DNA from: an uncultured Gammaproteobacteria bacterium
Lineage (GTDB): Bacteria > Pseudomonadota > Gammaproteobacteria > Pseudomonadales > Litorivicinaceae
Reading direction: 5' to 3'
Assembly: GCA_913062835.1 (NCBI GenBank)
Contig: CAJXXD010000034.1
Coordinates: 1-7,593 of the forward strand
Length of the DNA: 7,593 nt
In this document: piece by piece, positions 1 to 5,442 of the stretch
Layout: each line of letters starts with the position of its first letter
How positions within the stretch are numbered: position 1 is the stretch's first letter
The notes under the pieces: generated by a model
Databases searched by the model: none
Told to the model about the DNA's origin: nothing
The model's input: only the letters and a program-made list of their open reading frames with translations
Program-made: the position numbers and the translations under genes

Positions 1-300
1 GACCCTTTTTTGCTAAAAGATATGGACAAGGCGGTAAACAGGATTCTGACTGCGATCAAAAATGAAGAAAAAATTTGTATTTTTAGTGATTATGATGCTG
101 ACGGTGTTCCTGGTGCAGTTGTTTTGAATGACTTTTTCAGAAAAATTGGTTACGAGAATTTTATAGTCTATATCCCACATCGAAATCTAGAAGGTTTTGG
201 TTTGAATAATGGAGCGATTGAGGAAATTGTTGAGCAAGGGACTAAACTGATTGTGACAATTGACTGTGGAATTGCTGATTTACCTCAGGTTGATCTGGCG
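1..300. other. A+T-rich segment of atypical composition inside recJ
   Basis: Hand counts of G+C per 60 bases are 25, 20, 17, 24 and 25 for positions 1-300 (111 of 300, 37%), then 32, 33 and 35 for the next three lines (about 55%). Counting residues from the TTG at 10, six lysines fall in the first 100 and six in the remaining 432. The encoded stretch, with DPFLLKDMDKAV, SDYDADGVPGAVVL, KIGYENF and TIDCGIAD, resembles RecJ of Patescibacteria as I remember that family. The junction lies between about 260 and 330. The reading frame is intact across it, which fits recombination or misassembly within a conserved part of the gene. Confidence 0.6.
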
Positions 301-1608
301 AATGAGCGCAACTTGGATGTGATTGTGACCGACCATCATCGCGTCTCTGAATCGGGACCCCCACCGAGTGCGGTGGCTGTGATCAATCCGAATCGAGCCG
401 ACTGTACCTATCCAGACAAAGCCATCGCCGGATGTTTGGTGTCATGGCTGGTGATGTGTGCACTCCGCACCCGGTTGATTGAGGTCGGGTTGTTATCAGA
501 CACCAGTCCAAAACTGGGTGATTTGTTGGATTACGTTGCCTTAGGAACGGTCGCTGACTGCGTCTCCCTCGGGGAAAGCGAAGCCAATCGAGCCGTAGTG
601 AACGCAGGGCTCTCAATGATGGCGAAACAGGCCCGCCCTTGCTGGCAAGTGGCCTTTGATCGTTTGATCCGAGACCCACGTGATTTAAATGCCTCCTTTT
701 TGGCCTTTCAGTTGGCACCTCGGCTCAATGCGCGCGGCCGACTGGACGATTCGATGCGGGGTTTTGAGTATTTAACGGCCACGCATCCTTCCATTGCAGA
801 GGCCGCCTTTTTGGATTTGGACGCGGCCAATACTGCGCGTCGAGCCATTGAAAAGCAGATGGTTGAGACGGCAGCTCCAATCGCCAGTCGACAACGACTG
901 CACGGTGCGCCGGTGTCGGTGGTGGTCTTACCCGACGGACACCCCGGGGTTCAGGGGATCGTGGCCAGTCGGCTGGTGGAGGCCACGGGCAGACCGGCCA
1001 TCGTATTAACTGAAGGGCAGAGCCCAGAGGTCCTGACTGGGTCGATGCGATCGATTCCCGGCGTGGATGCTAAGGCCATGTTGGATTCAGTCGAAGCCGA
1101 TCATCCTGGATTATTTCTGCGGTACGGGGGGCATGTCGGGGCCTGCGGCATGACCCTGCCGAAGCACGCGGTGGGTGCGTTGGAAGCTTCGATCGTGGGC
1201 TATTGGCTAGCGCATCATGCTGAACACACAGAAGGTGTGCAGCGTTGGACCGATGGGGCTCTATTAGCCGAAGACTTGAGCATCGAGCGCGCCGATGAAT
1301 TGGCACAACTCGGACCGTTCGGACGGGGCTTTGAAGAGCCTGTGTTTGAGGGTGTATTTGAGGTGCTGGAGGCGCGTGCGATTGGGCGTGATGGCAGTCA
1401 TTGCCGACTGCGATTGCGGTTGGATGGACGCGAAGTCAGTGCCGTTTGGTTTGGAGCGCAGCCAGCGGGTGGGCCGCTTGCTGTGACCTCAGGGCAGTGG
1501 CTGGATTGCTTGTATCAATTGACCGTGAATACCTTCCGAGGGCTTGAAGTTAATCTGATTGTCCGCCATGGAGAACCGGTGACAGAAGGAATTGAATATG
1601 ACCGATGA
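1..1608 (+). CDS. recJ: Single-stranded-DNA-specific exonuclease RecJ, 5'-truncated
   Basis: RecJ degrades single-stranded DNA 5' to 3' in recombination, mismatch and base-excision repair, acting in the cytoplasm with a metal centre. The frame is open to the first base, so the N-terminus (roughly 40-50 residues by comparison with about 577 aa in E. coli) lies outside the window; the TTG at 10 is not a credible start. Numbering from base 1, the DHH-domain motifs are visible: DYDADG at 30-35, TIDCGI at about 86-91, DHH at 111-113, and ALGTVAD at about 180-186. Then come APRLNARGRLDD near 239-250, the DHHA1-domain SMRSIPG near 348-354, and YGGH near 375-378, followed by a C-terminal OB-like region. 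All expected catalytic motifs are present. The oddity is composition: bases 1-300 are about 37% G+C and rich in lysine, isoleucine and asparagine, while the rest matches its neighbours. The stop overlaps the next gene by 11 bases. The family call is firm; whether this is one natural gene is not. Confidence 0.93.
   Translation, partial: DPFLLKDMDKAVNRILTAIKNEEKICIFSDYDADGVPGAVVLNDFFRKIGYENFIVYIPHRNLEGFGLNNGAIEEIVEQGTKLIVTIDCGIADLPQVDLANERNLDVIVTDHHRVSESGPPPSAVAVINPNRADCTYPDKAIAGCLVSWLVMCALRTRLIEVGLLSDTSPKLGDLLDYVALGTVADCVSLGESEANRAVVNAGLSMMAKQARPCWQVAFDRLIRDPRDLNASFLAFQLAPRLNARGRLDDSMRGFEYLTATHPSIAEAAFLDLDAANTARRAIEKQMVETAAPIASRQRLHGAPVSVVVLPDGHPGVQGIVASRLVEATGRPAIVLTEGQSPEVLTGSMRSIPGVDAKAMLDSVEADHPGLFLRYGGHVGACGMTLPKHAVGALEASIVGYWLAHHAEHTEGVQRWTDGALLAEDLSIERADELAQLGPFGRGFEEPVFEGVFEVLEARAIGRDGSHCRLRLRLDGREVSAVWFGAQPAGGPLAVTSGQWLDCLYQLTVNTFRGLEVNLIVRHGEPVTEGIEYDR
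1584..1590 (+). promoter_or_regulatory. Ribosome binding site of the IclR-family gene
   Basis: AGAAGGA lies inside the recJ coding sequence, 7 bases before the ATG at 1598. It decides the start in favour of that ATG rather than the TTG at 1592. Confidence 0.6.
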
Positions 1609-2395
1609 ACTCGGTGGTCAGTCGAAAACACTCATCAGGGGACTGTCGATTTTATCGGCATGTGCCGCCAGTCGACGGGGACTGACTCTGGTTGAGATCG
1701 CGGAGGTCACTGAATTAGCGCCCTCAACCGTGCATCGTTTGTTAAGCACCTTAGAGTCGATGAAATTCTTATCCATCGAGCCCGATTCCGGTCGGTGGCG
1801 AATCGGGGTGGCGGGGTTTCAGATGGGCAATGCTTTTGTCCGCTCAAGAGACTACGTTGCACAATTGCGTCCTTTGATGGTGGAGTTGTCGGAGTTGACC
1901 GGTGAGACGGTCAACTTAGCGATTCTGTCAGGCCAGAAAGCCCTCTTTGTGGCCCAAGTCGAAAGCACCAACATGATGCGTATGGTGGCCCCTTTGGGCA
2001 GTCAATCTCCCTTGCATGTGTCGGGCGCTGGTAAAGCCTTGTTGGCCGGCCTGTCCCGTCGTGAACGTGAGGCGCTGATGAATCAGTTGGAGTATTCGCA
2101 GTGTACAGAGCATTCCCTGACCACAGCCAATGCCTTGGCGGTCGAACTTGAGCAGGTGTTGACGGAGGGTGCGGCCTTCGATCGAGAAGAGCATGTGGCT
2201 GGGATGCAATGCATTGCTGCACCCGTCTTTAACGAGATTGGCGAGCCTCTGTGTGCACTCAGTGTCAGTGGTCCGTCGGTGCGTTTGATTGAGTCGGTTC
2301 GCACGGACTGTGCGGTGGCGGTTCGAACCATGGGTGCGCGAGCAACTGAAGTGGTTGGCGGGCGTCCACCGAGCCATTGGCTTGCCTATGACTGA
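1598..2395 (+). CDS. IclR-family transcriptional regulator
   Basis: This is a 265-aa protein of normal length for IclR regulators, which are cytoplasmic, bind DNA as dimers or tetramers and respond to small organic molecules. The N-terminal winged helix-turn-helix spans about residues 9-70, with the recognition region LAPSTVHRLLSTL at about 40-52. The C-terminal effector domain (about 85-250) shows HVSGAGKALLAGLS near 140-153, FDREEHVAGMQCIAAPVF near 194-211 and LCALSVSGPSVRL near 218-230, all typical of the family. I prefer the ATG at 1598 over the in-frame TTG at 1592, because AGAAGGA at 1584-1590 lies 7 bases before the ATG and only one base before the TTG. The start lies inside the end of recJ (11-base overlap), and the gene overlaps the next by 8 bases, so it is probably cotranscribed and coupled with both. 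It likely controls the downstream exporter, by position only; its effector is unknown. Confidence 0.93.
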   Translation: MTDELGGQSKTLIRGLSILSACAASRRGLTLVEIAEVTELAPSTVHRLLSTLESMKFLSIEPDSGRWRIGVAGFQMGNAFVRSRDYVAQLRPLMVELSELTGETVNLAILSGQKALFVAQVESTNMMRMVAPLGSQSPLHVSGAGKALLAGLSRREREALMNQLEYSQCTEHSLTTANALAVELEQVLTEGAAFDREEHVAGMQCIAAPVFNEIGEPLCALSVSGPSVRLIESVRTDCAVAVRTMGARATEVVGGRPPSHWLAYD

Positions 2396-3122
2396 GCCGG
2401 TGTTATCGGTCCGAAACATCCGGAAGGTCTATGGCGACGTGGTCGCAGTCGACGGGCTCGACTTTGATATTCAGTCAGGCCAATGCTTTGGACTGTTAGG
2501 GCCGAATGGCGCCGGAAAGACCACTACCTTGGCCCTGTTAGAGGGTATGGAGCGACCGAGCACGGGGTCTGTGTTGTACCGAGGTGGCCCTTTACCTAAA
2601 GGTTACCAAGAGCGCATTGGGATTCAGTTTCAGGCCACAGCGCTTCAAGACTTTTTGTCTCCGTATGACAATCTGCGACTGTTTTCGAAGTTCTATGATG
2701 CGCCCTTGCCGATGGCGCAGCTGATCGAGCAGTTTCGGTTGGAGGAATTTCTCCATCGAGATACCCGCCGGTTATCCGGAGGGCAGCGTCAACGATTGTT
2801 GTTAGCGCTTGCCTTGGTTCATGACCCTGAGATTGTGTTTTTGGATGAGCCGACCACCGGATTGGATCCACGGTCTCGACGCGACCTGTGGGATGTGCTG
2901 CAGGTCCTGAAAGACCAAGGCCGGACCCTGATTTTGACGACCCATTACATGGAAGAAGCGGAAATTTTGTGTGACCACTTGGTTATTTTGTCGCATGGCA
3001 AGGTGCTCACCGAGGGCACGCCGGCGACTTTGATTGCCCAAGCTCAGGTGCCCAATCTCGATGCGTTGTTCTTGCAACTGACCGGGGAGTCGTTAGTGGC
3101 TTCGGATGAGGGGGCACCATGA
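2388..3122 (+). CDS. ABC exporter ATP-binding protein
   Basis: This 244-aa ATPase subunit belongs to an ABC-2 type exporter and drives transport on the inner face of the membrane with the permease encoded next. All nucleotide-binding motifs are intact: Walker A GPNGAGKTT at 38-46, Q-loop glutamine at 82, signature LSGGQRQR at 129-136, Walker B IVFLDEP at 149-155, D-loop GLD at 158-160, and the switch histidine 186 in TTHYMEEAE. The motif set and size resemble the CcmA/DrrA/NatA-type ATPases of drug, polyketide, lipid or sodium exporters, which do not reveal the substrate. The frame extends upstream to 2289, but that stretch lies within the IclR gene. The ATG at 2388 gives the usual N-terminus, with PVLSVRNIRKVYG as the first strand, and overlaps the IclR stop by 8 bases. 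No good ribosome binding site precedes it, so translation is probably coupled. The stop shares ATGA with the permease start. Confidence 0.95.
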   Translation: MTEPVLSVRNIRKVYGDVVAVDGLDFDIQSGQCFGLLGPNGAGKTTTLALLEGMERPSTGSVLYRGGPLPKGYQERIGIQFQATALQDFLSPYDNLRLFSKFYDAPLPMAQLIEQFRLEEFLHRDTRRLSGGQRQRLLLALALVHDPEIVFLDEPTTGLDPRSRRDLWDVLQVLKDQGRTLILTTHYMEEAEILCDHLVILSHGKVLTEGTPATLIAQAQVPNLDALFLQLTGESLVASDEGAP

Positions 3123-4126
3123 AAACCTTTAAGCGGTCGCTCAGGCGGACCCTGGCGGTATTGCATGCCCGGAATTTGGAATACTTACGAGACCGCGCCA
3201 GCTTTGGCTGGAACTTGGTGTTTCCGATTTTGATTGTGCTGGCCTTGGCCGTGGTGTTCTCAGGTCCGCCGCGCGCGCTGTTTACGGTCACTGTGGTCGA
3301 AGGCCAGGCACCTGATATGCTCGCCTTCCCCGGGATTGAGGCGGTGACAGCATCTGAAGACAAAGCGCTCGCCCGCTTGTCTCGGCAGCAAACCGACATG
3401 GTGGTGTCGGAGTCTGGAGGCACGGTTTTTTATTGGGTCAACGGCAACTCCCCAAGTGGCGCGATTCTGGAGTTGATTCTCAAGTACACAGAGAGCCGAC
3501 CGTTAGAGCGCGGCCAAAGCGATGGCGAAGCGATTCGCTATGTGGATTGGGTGGTCCCTGGCATCCTCGGGATGAATATGATGTACAGCGCCCTGTGGGG
3601 TGTGGGGTACGTGGTGGTTCGGTATCGCCAGTCTGGCTATTTGCGTCGCCTCAAAGCCACGCCCTTGTCAAAGTTTGAGTTTCTGTCTGCGCAAGTCTTG
3701 TCCCGGTTGATGGTGACGCTCACAGCGAGTGCGTTGGTCTTTGTAGGCACTCACCTTTTCTTGGATTACAAAATGGTGGGGTCGGTGGCCTTGTTGGGCT
3801 TGATTGCGCTCTTGGGTGGTTTATCGATGATCACACTGGGCTTGGCGATTGCCTGTCGCACTGAGAGCAAAGAATTTGCTGATGGGTTGTTAAATGCCAT
3901 CACCTTCCCAATGCTCTTACTGTCTGAGGTGTGGTTTTCATTAGACGCCAGTCCCGAGTGGGTTCAGGCGTTTGCGCAGTTGTTGCCGCTCACGCATGTC
4001 CTAGAGGCAGCACGGGCGGTGATGCTCGATAACGCCGGCCTCGGTGACATATGGCTGCATTTGGCAGTCCTCATTGGGGTGTGTGTCGCCGGTATGGCGG
4101 CCAGCGTGAAATTGTTTCGGTGGTGA
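3119..4126 (+). CDS. ABC-2 type transporter permease
   Basis: This is a 335-aa inner-membrane permease that pairs with the preceding ATPase. By eye there is a first membrane segment at about residues 30-48, then a polar region of about 90 residues (50-140), presumably outside the cytoplasm. Further hydrophobic segments lie at about 144-167, 190-213, 222-246, 256-273 and 309-332. This is the usual six-segment ABC-2 layout with a large first loop. The stretch YVDWVVPGILGMNMMYSAL (141-159), followed by RYRQSGYLRRLKATPLS (168-184), is characteristic of ABC-2 permeases. The start overlaps the ATPase stop as ATGA, with a G-rich ribosome binding site (GAGGGGG, 3108-3114) just before it. A basic, amphipathic N-terminus precedes the first helix. 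The exported compound cannot be read from the sequence. Confidence 0.92.
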   Translation: MKTFKRSLRRTLAVLHARNLEYLRDRASFGWNLVFPILIVLALAVVFSGPPRALFTVTVVEGQAPDMLAFPGIEAVTASEDKALARLSRQQTDMVVSESGGTVFYWVNGNSPSGAILELILKYTESRPLERGQSDGEAIRYVDWVVPGILGMNMMYSALWGVGYVVVRYRQSGYLRRLKATPLSKFEFLSAQVLSRLMVTLTASALVFVGTHLFLDYKMVGSVALLGLIALLGGLSMITLGLAIACRTESKEFADGLLNAITFPMLLLSEVWFSLDASPEWVQAFAQLLPLTHVLEAARAVMLDNAGLGDIWLHLAVLIGVCVAGMAASVKLFRW

Positions 4127-4127
4127 G

Positions 4128-4859
4128 ATGGCAGTTGCGTTGATACAAGGGGCCAGTGGTGGCATTGGGAAGGCCCTGGTACAGGAGGCATTGGCGTCGA
4201 ATCGATTCGATCAGGTGATCGTCACGGCGCGTGATCCCAGTGTCTTGTCGTGGTCGGACCCACGTATTGTTAAGGTGGCGCTCGATTTGTGTGACGACGA
4301 CTCGATTGAGCGCGCACAAGCCTCGGTGTCTGCCTGCGCGGATCGGTTGAATCTGGTGGTCACAACAGCCGGGGTGTTGCGCGATGAATCCTTGGGTATT
4401 GCGCCTGAGAAAAAGCTGACCGACCTGAGGCGGGCCTCGATGCGGCATGTATTTGAGGTGAACTGTTTCGGGCCATTCCTTTGGTATGCGGCTTTGGCTC
4501 CCTTGCTTCGGCATCGGGAGACGTTGTGTATTGCGACTCTGTCAGCCCGTGTGGGATCTATTGGCGACAACCGCTTGGGGGGATGGCACAGTTACCGTGC
4601 CAGTAAGGCAGCGCAAAACATGCTGACGCAGAACCTAAGTTTGGAGCTCCGTCGAACCAACCCAAATGCGGTGGTGATTGGGCTGCACCCAGGGACAGTG
4701 GATACGGCCTTATCGAAACCTTTCCAGTCGGCTGTGGCCGCCGATAAATTGTTTACGCCTGAGTTTTCTGCGAAGTCGTTGTGGTCGGTGATTTCCAGCG
4801 CGCAACCTGAGCAGAGTGGGAAGGTGATTGCCTGGGATAACCAGGCAATCGTACCCTAG
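4128..4859 (+). CDS. C-factor (CsgA)-like short-chain dehydrogenase/reductase
   Basis: This 243-aa Rossmann-fold oxidoreductase of the short-chain dehydrogenase family is probably cytoplasmic and NAD(P)-dependent. Seen in the sequence: the cofactor loop GASGGIG at 8-14 (preceded by Q where T is usual), TTAG at 79-82 in place of the common NNAG, N112 in the VNCFGP motif, YRASK at 156-160 giving catalytic Y156 and K160, and HPGTVDT at 187-193. The catalytic serine is probably S144 (12 residues before Y156), with S139 as the alternative. SARVGSIG, LHPG and the end QPEQSGKVIAWD resemble the C-factor group named after Myxococcus CsgA, but that does not establish a signalling role. Two bases lie between the last base of the upstream TGA and the second base of this ATG; the true gap is one base (4127), so the gene is very likely in the same operon as the exporter. 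It could modify the exported molecule. It ends tail-to-tail with doxX, 6 bases apart. Confidence 0.9.
   Translation: MAVALIQGASGGIGKALVQEALASNRFDQVIVTARDPSVLSWSDPRIVKVALDLCDDDSIERAQASVSACADRLNLVVTTAGVLRDESLGIAPEKKLTDLRRASMRHVFEVNCFGPFLWYAALAPLLRHRETLCIATLSARVGSIGDNRLGGWHSYRASKAAQNMLTQNLSLELRRTNPNAVVIGLHPGTVDTALSKPFQSAVAADKLFTPEFSAKSLWSVISSAQPEQSGKVIAWDNQAIVP
4826..4850. repeat. Perfect 10-bp hairpin at the end of the dehydrogenase gene
   Basis: GATTGCCTGG at 4826-4835 and CCAGGCAATC at 4841-4850 are exact reverse complements with a five-base loop (GATAA). The hairpin lies just before the stop codon at 4857-4859, at the junction of two converging genes. Neither strand has a T-tract after it, so it is not a standard intrinsic terminator. 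It may still stabilise the 3' end of either transcript or help stop converging transcription. Confidence 0.55.
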
Positions 4860-4865
4860 GCTGGA

Positions 4866-5300
4866 TTAGGCGGGCTGACCTAACCAAGCGGGTAGCCGAG
4901 TGTGCACCCAAGGGTGCTGATCAAGCGCCCAGCGTCCGGGTCCGGTGAGACCCAAAGTTACCGCCAATACCACCAGTAAGGCAGGGAACTCCCAACCGCC
5001 GCCTTGGGCTGAGAAGACCCAGCCGTTGCCGAGGTGTACCCAAGTTGCGCCGAGCATAACGGGCACGCTCAACCAAGCGGTTAGGCGGGTTAAAAAGCCA
5101 ACGATCAGCGCCAACCCACCGGCTACTTCGGCAAAAATGACGGCGTAGGCTGCGATTGCCGGCAGACCTAGGCTTTCAAAAAAGCCGACGGTGCCCGCGA
5201 CGGTAAAGGTTTCCACTTTTAATACATAGCCATGGGCGAACAATAGAACGCCGAAGGCGATGCGAAGTAGGGCAAGCCCTGTTTGTTGTGACAGTGTCAT
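4866..5300 (-). CDS. DoxX-family membrane protein
   Basis: This is a 144-aa integral membrane protein of the DoxX family. Named members are linked to thiosulfate:quinone oxidoreductase (DoxD/DoxA) or to oxidative-stress complexes in mycobacteria, but most bacterial members have no proven role. Four hydrophobic segments are visible at about residues 8-26, 47-68, 74-92 and 104-119. Family-type features include LLRIAFGVLLFAHGY at 11-25, FFESLGLP at 40-47, FAEVAGGLALIVGFLTRLTAW at 56-76, and a WVFSAQGGGWEFPALL stretch at 94-109. I chose the ATG at 5300 because GGAGG (complement of 5309-5313) lies 8 bases before it; an in-frame GTG at 5315 overlaps that site and is unlikely. The gene is divergent from a LysR regulator, a common arrangement in which the regulator controls both genes. 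The start codon sits within inverted repeats, noted separately. Confidence 0.9.
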   Translation of the reverse strand: MTLSQQTGLALLRIAFGVLLFAHGYVLKVETFTVAGTVGFFESLGLPAIAAYAVIFAEVAGGLALIVGFLTRLTAWLSVPVMLGATWVHLGNGWVFSAQGGGWEFPALLVVLAVTLGLTGPGRWALDQHPWVHTRLPAWLGQPA

Positions 5301-5334
5301 TGTTGGGTCCTCCACGTTGTGACGAAGACACTGT
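5291..5334 (-). repeat. Inverted repeats around the doxX start codon
   Basis: ACAGTGTC at 5291-5298 and GACACTGT at 5327-5334 are exact 8-base reverse complements separated by 28 bases. In the doxX transcript this could form a stem whose loop holds the GGAGG site and most of the start codon. The right-hand half also belongs to a shorter palindrome, TGACA-G-TGTCA at 5289-5299, centred near the start codon. These could be an operator or a translation-control hairpin; chance cannot be excluded. Confidence 0.4.
5309..5313 (-). promoter_or_regulatory. Ribosome binding site of doxX
   Basis: The minus strand reads GGAGG here, 8 bases before the ATG at 5300. This sets the start and argues against the GTG at 5315, whose own codon abuts the site. 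Confidence 0.75.
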
Positions 5335-5344
5335 ATCGATTCTT

Positions 5345-5357
5345 TTTAAGACTTAAA
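5345..5357. promoter_or_regulatory. Putative LysR-type operator, perfect palindrome
   Basis: TTTAAG-A-CTTAAA is an exact 13-base palindrome that fits the T-N11-A consensus of LysR-type regulators, with T at 5345 and A at 5357. It sits in the divergent region between lysR and doxX, where such regulators usually bind. The assignment to the neighbouring LysR protein is inference. Confidence 0.55.
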
Positions 5358-5380
5358 TTACGATTTATCTACTGAAATTA

Positions 5381-5395
5381 ATTCCAAAAAAGAAT
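5381..5395. promoter_or_regulatory. Possible second LysR-type site
   Basis: ATTC-N7-GAAT is a 15-base interrupted palindrome that also contains T-N11-A (T at 5382, A at 5394). Its centre is about 37 bases from that of the TTTAAGACTTAAA site, a spacing compatible with a tetramer touching two sites. Part of it, AAAAAGAAT (5387-5395), is also the reverse complement of ATTCTTTTT at 5339-5347. In such A+T-rich DNA this could be chance. Confidence 0.3.
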
Positions 5396-5430
5396 GAAAT
5401 GCGTCCAGCAGCTGTGCCACACTCACCGCA

Positions 5431-5437
5431 AAGGAGG
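5431..5437 (+). promoter_or_regulatory. Strong ribosome binding site of lysR
   Basis: AAGGAGG is a full anti-16S match, 5 bases before the ATG at 5443. It fixes the start of the LysR gene and is the strongest such site in the window. Confidence 0.8.
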
Positions 5438-5442
5438 GCAGT

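Larger units (their letters stand above)
5314..5430. promoter_or_regulatory. Divergent doxX/lysR control region
   Basis: This is the only sizeable non-coding stretch in the window, and its core (5336-5400) is about 22% G+C by hand count. It separates doxX (minus) from lysR (plus), so it must hold both promoters. A weak doxX promoter candidate on the minus strand is TTTAAG (5357-5352), 16 bases, then TACAGT (5335-5330), which would place the palindrome over the -35 element. I could not single out a convincing lysR promoter; TTTAAG at 5345-5350 with TCTACT at 5368-5373 is a poor match. Confidence 0.65.

Noticed and set aside
2289..2387. N-terminal extension of the ABC ATPase frame by 33 codons
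   Set aside because: It lies inside the IclR gene, and the ATPase family starts with the strand that follows the ATG at 2388; the extension has no family resemblance.
1928..2419. 163-codon open frame on the minus strand opposite the IclR gene, with other long antisense frames at 3007-3423, 4071-4514 and 6640-7065
   Set aside because: All lie opposite strongly supported genes, have biased composition (rich in R, H, P, S, T) and show no recognisable domain or ribosome binding site; they are shadows of the real genes.
4855..5174. CCTAGGCT occurring at 4855-4862 and 5167-5174, and CCAAGCGG occurring twice in doxX
   Set aside because: These are short matches within or next to coding sequence, with no regular spacing; chance is the likely cause.
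5301..5315. GTG start for doxX, 5 codons upstream
   Set aside because: It overlaps the GGAGG site that serves the ATG at 5300 and has no ribosome binding site of its own.
5376..5383. AATTAATT eight-base palindrome in the control region
   Set aside because: It is expected by chance in DNA this rich in A and T, and the flanks do not extend the symmetry.
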